From NCBI GenBank assembly GCA_050699035.1, contig JBOHDE010000218.1:1-6470 (forward strand): 6,470 bases of DNA. Reading direction: 5' to 3'. Below, piece by piece: positions 1 through 5,820 of the stretch. The translations under genes were made by a program, and so were the position numbers. How positions within the stretch are numbered: the first letter of the stretch is position 1; every line of letters begins with the position of its first letter. The DNA is from WHTB01 sp050699035. GTDB lineage: Bacteria > Actinomycetota > Actinomycetes > Propionibacteriales > Nocardioidaceae. The notes under the pieces are model-generated. The model saw only the letters and a program-made list of their open reading frames with translations. It was not told where the DNA came from and searched no databases.

Positions 1-2
1 TG

Positions 3-518
3 CGCGGGGGTACGGCGACCTTCCGACCCCGCGTCTACTGGCCGGGTCTGGCCTCCGCCGACCCGCCGGCCCTGCTGGTCGTCTTCGACTCGTCCGGTGC
101 CGGCCCGGGAGGCGCCGACGCGCGCTGCCAAGAGCTGTGCGCGCAGACCGGAGCCGTCGTGCTGTCGATGCCCGCTGCGCAGGGCTCCCACCCGGCAGCG
201 TTCGTCGACGCGACTGAGTGGGCCGCCGACCATGCCGCGGAGCTCGACGCAGACCCCGGCCGGATCGTCCTGCTCGGCCTCGGGGCCGGGGTCGAGATCG
301 CCGTCTCCGTCGCACTGCATGCCGTCCGGGAGGGCTGGCCGCCGCTCGCCAAGATCTTGCTCGTAGACGCGGATCCGCAGGCCAGGCAGCAGCTCGCCCG
401 ACTCCCGTACGTCGGGCCGCTCACTGCCGTCCTGTCCTCCGCCGACCTGGCGCGCACCGTACGCAGGCACCTCGAGCAGGCACCGGGACCAACTGAACGA
501 AACGGCGATGACTCTTGA
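3..518 (+). CDS. Alpha/beta-hydrolase-fold protein, 3' part only, nucleophile serine missing
   Basis: The frame is open from the left edge to TGA at 516-518, giving 171 residues; the true start is outside the window. The order of elements fits the hormone-sensitive-lipase/esterase branch of the alpha/beta-hydrolase fold. A strand (ALLVVFD) is followed by a glycine-rich loop, then VVLSMP, a helix with ATEWAADHAAEL, then DPGRIVLLGLGAG, and finally the strand KILLVDAD. Two active-site features are absent. The oxyanion loop, normally HGGG, reads DSSGAGPGG, and the elbow, normally GxSxG, reads GLGAG, with glycine (GGG, 282-284) in place of the catalytic serine. The part after the last strand is short (about 50 residues) and shows no convincing Asp-His pair. 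By inference this is a non-catalytic member or a decaying paralogue. Reading frame and codon use remain intact, which argues against a recent pseudogene. The fold assignment rests on motif order by eye. Confidence 0.6.
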   Translation, partial: RGGTATFRPRVYWPGLASADPPALLVVFDSSGAGPGGADARCQELCAQTGAVVLSMPAAQGSHPAAFVDATEWAADHAAELDADPGRIVLLGLGAGVEIAVSVALHAVREGWPPLAKILLVDADPQARQQLARLPYVGPLTAVLSSADLARTVRRHLEQAPGPTERNGDDS

Positions 519-542
519 CAAGAGCAAAACTGTGTCTAGGAT
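515..542 (+). promoter_or_regulatory. Predicted promoter of the antiporter-oxidoreductase operon
   Basis: A perfect -35 hexamer TTGACA (515-520) is followed after 16 bp by TAGGAT (537-542), a good actinobacterial -10 (TANNNT). Transcription would begin near 549, leaving a leader of about 58 bases before the ATG at 607. The -35 contains the TGA stop of the upstream hydrolase-like gene, so the promoter begins exactly where that gene ends. The -10 lies inside the inverted repeats at 527-567. Confidence 0.6.
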
Positions 543-567
543 ACACAGCGTCTATAGGACACAGTTT
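527..567. promoter_or_regulatory. Operator-like nested inverted repeats, probable TetR-family site
   Basis: Two nested symmetries are visible. The inner one, CTGTGTCTAGGATACACAG (530-548), has 6-bp perfect arms and further symmetry towards its centre; it covers the -10. The outer one pairs AAACTGTGTC (527-536) with GACACAGTTT (558-567), 10 of 10 bases, centred on 547, close to the predicted transcription start. The motif CTGTGT therefore occurs once forward and its complement ACACAG twice, at 543-548 and 559-564. Overlapping palindromes over the -10 and start are typical of TetR-type repression of QacA-class pumps (QacR on qacA is the model). No regulator gene is visible in the window, so the family assignment is inference. 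An RNA hairpin is less likely because the left arm lies upstream of the predicted start. Confidence 0.6.
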
Positions 568-606
568 GTTCCGAGCATCACTCAACGAGGAGAACGGAGC
601 AGCAAG

Positions 607-2208
607 ATGTTGCGAGTCGAGAATGCGCCGGCGCGGGCGACCCGTCGGGAGTGGATCGGCCTGGCAGTGCTGGCGTTGCCGACGCTGCTGCTGTCGATCG
701 ACGTGAGCGTGCTGTACCTCGCGTTGCCGCATATCAGCACCGACCTGGACGCGACGGCGACGCAGCAGCTGTGGATCCTGGACATCTACTCGTTCCTGCT
801 GGCGGGCTTCCTCGTCACGATGGGGACCGTCGGCGACCGGATCGGCCGGCGTCGGCTGTTGCTGATCGGCGGTGCCGCCTTCGGTGTGGCGTCGGTGCTC
901 GCGGCGTACTCGACGAGCGCCGAGATGCTGATCGCCACCCGGGCGCTGCTCGGCGTGGCCGGCGCGACGCTGATGCCGTCGACGATGGCGTTGATCCGGA
1001 ACATGTTCGTCGACCCGACCCAGATGGGCACGGCGATCAGTGTCTGGTTCGCCTGCTTCCTGGGTGGCATGACGTTGGGTCCGCTGGTGGGCGGCGTGCT
1101 GCTCGAGCAGTTCTGGTGGGGGTCGGCGTTCCTGCTCGGGGTGCCGTTCATGGTCGTGTTGTTGGTGGCCGGCCCCGCGCTGCTGCCGGAGTACAAGGAC
1201 CCGGAGCCCGGCCGGCTCGACCCGGTCAGCGTGCTGCTGTCGCTGGGCGCGATCCTGCCGCTGATCTACGGCCTCAAGTCGCTGGCCCGAGACGGCCTGT
1301 CGCCGGTGTCGCTGACCACGATCGTGGTCGGGCTGTACGTCGGCGTGGTGTTCGTCCGGCGCCAAGGGCGGCTCACGCACCCGCTGCTCGACCTGCGCCT
1401 GTTCGCGAACCGGGTCTTCAGCACGTCGCTCGGCGTCATGCTGCTCACCGGTGTGGTGATGGCCGGCATCAGCCTGATGGCGACGATCTACCTGCAGGTC
1501 GTGGAGGGGTTGTCGCCGTTGCAGGCCGGCCTGTGGCTGATCCCGCAGAACGTCGCAATGATCTCCACCACGATGCTCGGCCCGGTGGTCGGCCGCCGCT
1601 TCCGGACGTCGTACGTGCTCGCGGCCGGACTGCTGGTCGCGGCGGTGGGTCTCGCCGTGCTGACCCGGGTCGATGGCACCGGTGGACTGGCTCCGCTGGT
1701 GGTCGGCATGTCGATCGCCGCGTTCGGCATCGGACTACCGATGCCGCTGCTGATGGGCCTGATGCTCGGCTCGGTGCCGGTCGAGAACGCCGGGTCCGCG
1801 TCGGCGCTGTCGGAGACCAGCGGCGAGTTCGGGATCGCGATGGGGATCGCGTCGCTCGGGTCCTTCGGTGCGTACGTGTACCGGTCGGCACTGACCGACC
1901 TGCTGCCGGGCGACCTGCCCAGCGGGGTCGCGGCGGCGGCCCGGGAGAGCGTCGGCGCCGCGGTCTCGACGGCGCAGCAGATGCCCGGGCGGCTCGGCAC
2001 CGAGCTGGTGGCGAGCGCGGACAGCGCGTTCGCGTCCGGGCTGAACGCGGTCGCCGTTGTCGGTGCCGTGGTGTTCGCTGTTCTTGCGGTCGTCGCGACC
2101 CGGTTGCGCACCGACGAGGGCTCGCCGACCGACGTACCCGATGACGCACTCGACGCCGTACTCGACGACGTGGCGCAACCCGCCCTGGCCGCCGAGCGGT
2201 CCGCCTGA
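607..2208 (+). CDS. QacA/SmvA-type MFS multidrug:proton antiporter (DHA2 family, 14 TM)
   Basis: A predicted inner-membrane pump of 533 residues that would export hydrophobic or cationic drugs in exchange for protons. Seen: helix 1 with the family signature LSIDVSVLYLALP (residues 29-41); QQLWILDIYS (53-62); motif A GTVGDRIGRRR (73-83); motif C GGMTLGPLVGG (153-163); and about 14 hydrophobic segments with a long loop (about 429-478) before the last. D32 and D59 match QacA D34 and D61. The position of QacA D323, which is needed for divalent cations, is Met318 here. The C-terminal tail after residue 500 is acidic. ATG 607 is preferred because GGAG (596-599) lies 7 bases upstream. An in-frame ATG at 508 would put the promoter and operator inside the gene. 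The next gene starts 12 bp after the stop, so the two are probably co-transcribed. The family is secure; the substrate is unknown. Confidence 0.93.
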   Translation: MLRVENAPARATRREWIGLAVLALPTLLLSIDVSVLYLALPHISTDLDATATQQLWILDIYSFLLAGFLVTMGTVGDRIGRRRLLLIGGAAFGVASVLAAYSTSAEMLIATRALLGVAGATLMPSTMALIRNMFVDPTQMGTAISVWFACFLGGMTLGPLVGGVLLEQFWWGSAFLLGVPFMVVLLVAGPALLPEYKDPEPGRLDPVSVLLSLGAILPLIYGLKSLARDGLSPVSLTTIVVGLYVGVVFVRRQGRLTHPLLDLRLFANRVFSTSLGVMLLTGVVMAGISLMATIYLQVVEGLSPLQAGLWLIPQNVAMISTTMLGPVVGRRFRTSYVLAAGLLVAAVGLAVLTRVDGTGGLAPLVVGMSIAAFGIGLPMPLLMGLMLGSVPVENAGSASALSETSGEFGIAMGIASLGSFGAYVYRSALTDLLPGDLPSGVAAAARESVGAAVSTAQQMPGRLGTELVASADSAFASGLNAVAVVGAVVFAVLAVVATRLRTDEGSPTDVPDDALDAVLDDVAQPALAAERSA

Positions 2209-2220
2209 GAGGGGAAGCAG

Positions 2221-3597
2221 ATGACGACGACGAGTGTGACGAGGCCGGTCGGTCGGTTCGGCGGACCGGTGGTGATGCCGGGTGACCCGACCTACGACGA
2301 GCTGCGCACGGTGTGGAACGCCATGGTCGACCGGCGGCCGCGGATGATCGTCGGCTGCACGAGTGTCGACGACGTGGTCGCCGCGGTGCGGACGGCCCGC
2401 GAGCTCGACCTGGAGATTGGCGTCAGATGCGGCGGCCACAGCGCCATCGGGCATGCGGTGCCGGAGGACGGCCTGATGATCGACCTGTCGCCGATGGGCG
2501 GCGTGCGGGTGGATCCGGTGCGGCGCCGGGCCTGGGTGCAGGGCGGTGCGCTGCTCGGTGCGCTCGACCGTGCGGCCCAGGCCCACGGTCTCGCCACCAC
2601 GGCCGGCAACGTGTCACACACCGGCGTCGGCGGCCTCACGCTCGGCGGCGGGATGGGCTGGCTGGCCCGCCAGTACGGCCTGTCCTGCGACAACGTCGCG
2701 TCGTTCGAGGTCGTCACCGCCGACGGCGAGGTGGTGCGCGCGAGTGCGGCCGAGCACCCCGACCTGTACTGGGGGCTGCGTGGTGGTGGCGGGAACTTCG
2801 GGATCGTCACGGAGTTCGAGTTCCGGCTGCATCCGGTCGGCACACAGGCGATGCTGGCGGAGTTCACGTACCCCTTCGAGCAGGGGATGCAGGTGCTCGG
2901 TGGCTGGCGCGAACTCAACCAGGTCGCTCCGCGGGAGGCCACGTTCACCGCCTTCCTCGGCGGCGACAAGAGCCTCACCGTCGGGTACGTATGGGTCGGC
3001 GACCCGACACGCGCGCGGCAGCTGGTGCCGGCGATGCGTGGGCTCGGCCGGCCGGTGGCCGAGCGGGTGCTAGACCTGTCGTACGTCGCGCTGCAGTCGA
3101 TGGACGACACCGTCGACGGGCACGCCTGGCGGCGGTACGGCAAGGGGCACTACCTGCGGCACTTCTCCGACGACGTGATCGAGGCGTTCCTGCTGCGCGG
3201 CACTTCGGACGGAGCTGGCAACGGCCCGCTGCCCAACGTCGGGCTGCAAGCGCACGGCGGGGCGATCGACGACGTGCCCGACGGGTCCACTGCGTTCAGC
3301 CACCGGGGGACGTTGTTCGAGTACACCGCGGGCGCCCGGTGGGACGACCCCGCCGAGGACGCGGACCGGATCGACGCCGCCCGGCGGTGCGCTGCTGGGC
3401 TCGACCGGTACTCCACCGGCGTCTACGTCAACCTGGTCGGCGACGAGGGCGACGCCGGCGTCCGCCGCGCGTACCCACCGGCCCAGCTGGCCCGGCTCAC
3501 CGCGGTCAAGGACGCCTACGACCCCGACAACATCTTCCACCTCAACCACAACATCCGACCGTCCGGCGACGCGCGTCTCCACGCCGTCGCCGGCTGA
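2221..3597 (+). CDS. FAD-binding oxidoreductase, berberine-bridge-enzyme type (PCMH fold)
   Basis: This 458-residue flavoenzyme probably oxidises a small molecule and passes electrons to O2. The FAD-binding half covers about residues 35-205. RCGGHS carries H73, aligned with the histidine that holds FAD covalently. TGVGGLTLGGGMGW (134-147) and DLYWGLRGGGGNFGIVTEFEF (starting at 181) are the usual nucleotide-contact segments. The BBE C-terminal domain ends with AVKDAYDPDNIFHLNHNIRP (428-447). In bicovalent members a cysteine sits in the AGxCPTVGVGG segment; here the segment reads AGNVSHTGVGG with Val131, so only the histidyl bond is expected. There is no signal peptide, so it should be cytosolic. 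AGGGGAA (2210-2216) precedes the ATG by 4 bases and supports the start. Its position behind a drug pump suggests it modifies the exported compound or its precursor, but that is inference. Length and family are typical; the substrate is unknown. Confidence 0.92.
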   Translation: MTTTSVTRPVGRFGGPVVMPGDPTYDELRTVWNAMVDRRPRMIVGCTSVDDVVAAVRTARELDLEIGVRCGGHSAIGHAVPEDGLMIDLSPMGGVRVDPVRRRAWVQGGALLGALDRAAQAHGLATTAGNVSHTGVGGLTLGGGMGWLARQYGLSCDNVASFEVVTADGEVVRASAAEHPDLYWGLRGGGGNFGIVTEFEFRLHPVGTQAMLAEFTYPFEQGMQVLGGWRELNQVAPREATFTAFLGGDKSLTVGYVWVGDPTRARQLVPAMRGLGRPVAERVLDLSYVALQSMDDTVDGHAWRRYGKGHYLRHFSDDVIEAFLLRGTSDGAGNGPLPNVGLQAHGGAIDDVPDGSTAFSHRGTLFEYTAGARWDDPAEDADRIDAARRCAAGLDRYSTGVYVNLVGDEGDAGVRRAYPPAQLARLTAVKDAYDPDNIFHLNHNIRPSGDARLHAVAG

Positions 3598-3614
3598 CCC
3601 GCCAGGGAGTCGTC

Positions 3615-3833
3615 ATGCAGCTCCACCACCGCACCGCCGCCTTCTGCCGCACCCGCGGCTGCCACCGGCGCTACCCGCGCCCGCGCCGCCACTGCGTCGT
3701 GCAACGCCGCCAGGCGACCCGGTTCGCCCGGTTACGTGAGGAGTCGGGCACGGCTCGCGACGGGTCACGGCGGGCCGTGCGAGCGTCGTGTCGGGTCGCC
3801 CAGGCGAGTCGCGCCCCGCCGTGGCGTCGGTAG
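3615..3833 (+). CDS. Doubtful small ORF, arginine-rich, 72 aa
   Basis: An ATG lies 5 bases after AGGGAG (3604-3609), a good ribosome-binding sequence, 17 bp beyond the oxidoreductase stop. That placement would suit a third gene of the operon. The product is very rich in Arg and has Cys at positions 11, 16, 27 and 59. It matches no family I recognise and has no hydrophobic segment. High-GC sequence yields such Arg-rich frames by chance, and the same frame is open through the whole upstream gene as a shadow reading. I consider it more likely non-coding. Confidence 0.15.
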   Translation: MQLHHRTAAFCRTRGCHRRYPRPRRHCVVQRRQATRFARLREESGTARDGSRRAVRASCRVAQASRAPPWRR

Positions 3834-3847
3834 TCGTTGCCGCCCGC

Positions 3848-3881
3848 CGTTCCTCGGTGCTGACTGCGCGACCGAGGAGCG
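3848..3881. terminator. Hairpin, possible two-way terminator
   Basis: TCCTCGGT (3851-3858) pairs perfectly with ACCGAGGA (3871-3878) around a 12-base loop. The stem extends outward by a T-G wobble and two more pairs (C3848-G3881, G3849-C3880), giving 11 pairs. No run of T follows on either strand, as is common for actinobacterial terminators. Its place between two converging genes, 44 bp past the gntR stop and about 250 bp past the oxidoreductase stop, fits termination in both directions. Function is inferred from position. Confidence 0.45.
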
Positions 3882-3924
3882 CGGGCTGTCTGGTGCCCGG
3901 CCGGCCTCGCCGCGGGCGCCGCTG

Positions 3925-4596
3925 TCAGGCGGTTGCCCCGCTGTCTCGGCCTTCGTCGGAGTCATCGACCAGCTGGCTGACGGACTCACCGACCGAGCGT
4001 TTGTGCCAGAGCGCCAGCTTCGACGCACGCTCGGGGTCTCGGGCCCGAAGGGCGGACATGATCCCCTCGTGCTCGGCCTGCGAGGTCGCGAGCCGCTTCG
4101 GCACCATCCGGAAGACTCGCTGAAACCCGGAGTGGCGCTGCCAGATGTCCATCGTCAAGTCACGAAGCATCTCGTTGCCGCAGGCGGCGATGATGGTCTG
4201 GTGGAACTCCCGGTTGAGGTCGGAGAACCTGGGCCCGTCTTGCGCGTCGACGGCCGCGCGCATCTGCTCCATCAGCGCGTCGAGCGCATCGAGCTCGGTA
4301 TCGGAGATGCGCTCCGCGGCCAGACCGGTCGCGATGCTCTCCAGGTGCGACCGGATGAAGTAGGTCTCCTCGACCTCCCGAGTGGTCAGCGTGGTCACCC
4401 GCGCGCCGCGGTAGGGTGCCGTCTCCACCAGACCGTCCCGCTCGAGCATCCGCAACGCCTCGCGCACCGGGATGTCGCTGGCCTGGTACTGCTGCGCGAT
4501 GTCCCGGAGCACCAGCCGGGCGCCCGGGTCGATGTCGTTGGACAGGATCCGCTCGCGCAACGCGCGGTAGATTGTCTGTGACTTCAGGTCGGACAC
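3925..4596 (-). CDS. GntR-family transcriptional regulator, FadR/FCD subfamily
   Basis: This 223-residue DNA-binding regulator has a winged helix at about residues 5-70 (SQTIYRALRERILSNDIDPG, then VREALRMLERDGLVE, then the wing APYRGARV). An all-helical FCD ligand-sensing domain follows at about 75-210. The usual FCD metal/ligand positions can be placed at N128 and H132 (NREFH), H176 (AEHEGIM) and H198 (LWHKR); Asn in place of the first Asp is a known variant. Such proteins usually bind a carboxylic acid or similar metabolite that changes DNA binding. The start is GTG at 4596, supported by GAGGAG (4605-4610) 8 bases upstream. The gene is divergent from the importer, so the natural model is control of that operon and of itself through the repeats at 4629-4641 and 4707-4719. 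Family is secure; effector unknown. Confidence 0.93.
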   Translation of the reverse strand: MSDLKSQTIYRALRERILSNDIDPGARLVLRDIAQQYQASDIPVREALRMLERDGLVETAPYRGARVTTLTTREVEETYFIRSHLESIATGLAAERISDTELDALDALMEQMRAAVDAQDGPRFSDLNREFHQTIIAACGNEMLRDLTMDIWQRHSGFQRVFRMVPKRLATSQAEHEGIMSALRARDPERASKLALWHKRSVGESVSQLVDDSDEGRDSGATA

Positions 4597-4604
4597 GGCG
4601 GGTG

Positions 4605-4610
4605 CTCCTC
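4605..4610 (-). promoter_or_regulatory. Ribosome-binding site fixing the GTG start of gntR
   Basis: GAGGAG on the minus strand lies 8 bases before GTG 4596. It is a near-perfect Shine-Dalgarno and decides this non-ATG start. Confidence 0.75.
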
Positions 4611-4628
4611 GGGTTGGAACCGGCTCAG

Positions 4629-4641
4629 AATATCAAATACG
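4629..4641. promoter_or_regulatory. Degenerate operator copy on the gntR side
   Basis: AATATCAAATACG matches the perfect palindrome at 4707-4719 in 10 of 13 positions. The left half-site ATATC is intact and the right half is degraded. It lies in the only AT-rich patch of the region, where the gntR -10 would be expected (TATTCT on the minus strand is one candidate, without a clear -35). A weaker second site near the regulator's own promoter is consistent with autoregulation. The function is inferred. Confidence 0.4.
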
Positions 4642-4692
4642 ATCTATCGCCGATCGTCTCCGTCCGTGGCTCCGGTGGGGCCTCCGCAACCA

Positions 4693-4721
4693 TTGCAGGA
4701 CACTTTCATATCAGATATGTT
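4693..4721 (+). promoter_or_regulatory. Predicted promoter of the ABC importer operon
   Basis: TTGCAG (4693-4698) and TATGTT (4716-4721) are separated by 17 bp. Transcription would start near 4728, giving a leader of about 80 bases before the ATG at 4810. The palindrome at 4707-4719 occupies the spacer and the first bases of the -10, a position where a bound repressor would block RNA polymerase. Confidence 0.45.
4707..4719. promoter_or_regulatory. Perfect palindrome CATATCAGATATG, probable GntR operator
   Basis: CATATC and GATATG are exact reverse complements around a central A. The element is strongly AT-rich in a GC-rich background, overlaps the predicted importer -10, and has a related copy 78 bp away (centre to centre) beside gntR. 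GntR/FCD proteins bind short palindromes of this size, so the divergent regulator is the best candidate partner. The pairing is inferred from position. Confidence 0.55.
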
Positions 4722-4809
4722 GCGGGCTGGGCAGACCATCGCCACCCAGCTGCATAGTCGATGGAATGGGTCTTCCCGTGGTCGGGGACCGGTCGATTGG
4801 AGTCTGGCG

Positions 4810-5820
4810 ATGAAGAGGTTCTGCGCACTGGCTGTGACACTGGCGCTCGCGCTCACGGCGTGTGGCGGCGACGGCGGTGGCAAAGGTGGTGGGGATGGCG
4901 AAGCCGGGGGCAGCATCCGGGTCGCGCTCGGCGACATCGAGTCGGTCGAGACCCTCGCGCTGTTCATCGCGTTGGAGCGCGTACGCAAGCGCGGCACGGA
5001 GGTCGAGCTGATTGAGCTGGCCGACGAGGATCTGGCCAACCAGGCCGTCGTCGGCGGCCAGGCCGACGTCGGGCTCGGTGCGCCGTACGCGCTGATCGAG
5101 GGCTCGAAGGCACCGTTGCGGATCTTCTGCCAGCTGCAGGGGGCGCGGTTCTTCCCGGTCGTCGACAAGGCTGACTATCCCGACTGGCAGGCCATGGACG
5201 GGGAGACCTTCACCGTGCACTCGCGCGGCTCGACGACCGAGGCGCTCGCCCACATCATCGAGGAGGAGGAGGGAATCAAGTTCGGCGACATCAGCTATGT
5301 CCCCGGATCCGAGGTGCGCGCGACCGCGCTGCTGCGCGGCAATGTGAAGGCCGCCGTCCTCGACATCCCGAACAAGAACTTCGTGATGAGTGAGTCGCCG
5401 GGCAAGTTCCACGTGCTGCCGACGCCGGAGTCCGACGCCAGCGACGAGGTGATCTTCGGGAACGCCGACTGGCTGAAGGAGAACGAGGAGGTGGTCCAGG
5501 TCCTACTCGAGGAGATCCTGGCCACCTGGCGCTCCATCGCCGAGGATCCCGCATTCGTGCAGGAGGAGCGCGAGCGCCTCGAGCTGCTGGCCGACCTCCC
5601 CGCCGAGCTCGAGGAAGAGCTACTCCCGTACTACGAGCAGGCGGTCGAGGAAGACCTGTTGACCCAGGACTGCGGCGGCGAGAAGGCGGCGCAGGCCGAC
5701 TTCGAGTTCTACCACGCCGCCGGCCAGCTCAAGGGCGAGCCGCAGGACCAGAAGGTCGAGGACTTCTGGGTGCTCGAGCCGCTCGAGGCGGCCGTCGGCA
5801 GTGCCGAGTCGGGAAGCTGA
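4810..5820 (+). CDS. ABC transporter substrate-binding lipoprotein, SsuA/TauA/NMT1-like
   Basis: This 336-residue protein should be anchored outside the membrane and deliver a small solute to the permease encoded next. It starts with a short lipoprotein signal peptide: MKR, a hydrophobic run, and the lipobox LTAC with the lipidated Cys18. A Gly/Asp-rich flexible linker (19-34) follows. The periplasmic-binding-protein type II core then shows SIRVALGDIES (35-45), QAVVGGQADVGLGAP (78-92) and DGETFTVHSRGSTTEALAHII (starting at 130), the pattern of the sulfonate/taurine/pyrimidine-precursor binders. A very acidic helical part (about 224-285) and two late Cys-containing spots (C107, C288) are visible. 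The ATG at 4810 is chosen because it gives a complete signal peptide and GGAG (4799-4802) lies 7 bases upstream; the frame is also open further upstream. The substrate is not readable; the presence of an FCD-type regulator hints at an organic acid or related compound. Confidence 0.88.
   Translation: MKRFCALAVTLALALTACGGDGGGKGGGDGEAGGSIRVALGDIESVETLALFIALERVRKRGTEVELIELADEDLANQAVVGGQADVGLGAPYALIEGSKAPLRIFCQLQGARFFPVVDKADYPDWQAMDGETFTVHSRGSTTEALAHIIEEEEGIKFGDISYVPGSEVRATALLRGNVKAAVLDIPNKNFVMSESPGKFHVLPTPESDASDEVIFGNADWLKENEEVVQVLLEEILATWRSIAEDPAFVQEERERLELLADLPAELEEELLPYYEQAVEEDLLTQDCGGEKAAQADFEFYHAAGQLKGEPQDQKVEDFWVLEPLEAAVGSAESGS

Larger units (their letters stand above)
3598..3924. other. 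327-bp spacer between convergent genes
   Basis: This stretch separates the oxidoreductase (+) from gntR (-). It is GC-rich. I see no tRNA, insertion-sequence end or tandem repeat. It contains the hairpin at 3848-3881, a weaker 6-bp inverted repeat GCTCGC/GCGAGC (3753-3758 and 3779-3784), and one small ORF, 3615-3833. Confidence 0.6.

Noticed and set aside
508..606. N-terminal extension of the antiporter from ATG 508
   Set aside because: It has no family similarity, covers the promoter and palindromes, and ATG 607 has a better ribosome-binding site.
421..1380. Long minus-strand ORF opposite the antiporter (319 codons)
   Set aside because: The product is dominated by Arg, Gln and His, has no recognisable domain, and mirrors the codon bias of the real gene on the other strand.
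651..2144. Long plus-strand ORF in another frame within the antiporter
   Set aside because: The Arg/Ala/Gly-rich product is a typical high-GC shadow frame; the overlapping frame has a clear family match.
1735..2586. Minus-strand ORF spanning the antiporter-oxidoreductase junction
   Set aside because: It has no domain, crosses two well-supported genes, and its composition is that of a shadow frame.
3753..3784. Inverted repeat GCTCGC/GCGAGC as a terminator
   Set aside because: It has only six pairs around a 20-base loop, which is expected by chance at this GC content; the hairpin at 3848-3881 is much stronger.
3736..4581. Plus-strand ORF opposite gntR (281 codons)
   Set aside because: The minus strand encodes a clear GntR/FCD protein with a good start; this frame is its mirror.
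4787..4794. Palindrome GACCGGTC in the importer leader as an operator or riboswitch part
   Set aside because: It is eight GC-rich bases with no second copy and no larger fold around it; chance is sufficient.
4666..4809. Upstream extension of the substrate-binding protein in the same frame
   Set aside because: It would bury the promoter and palindrome and destroy the lipoprotein signal peptide that begins at ATG 4810.
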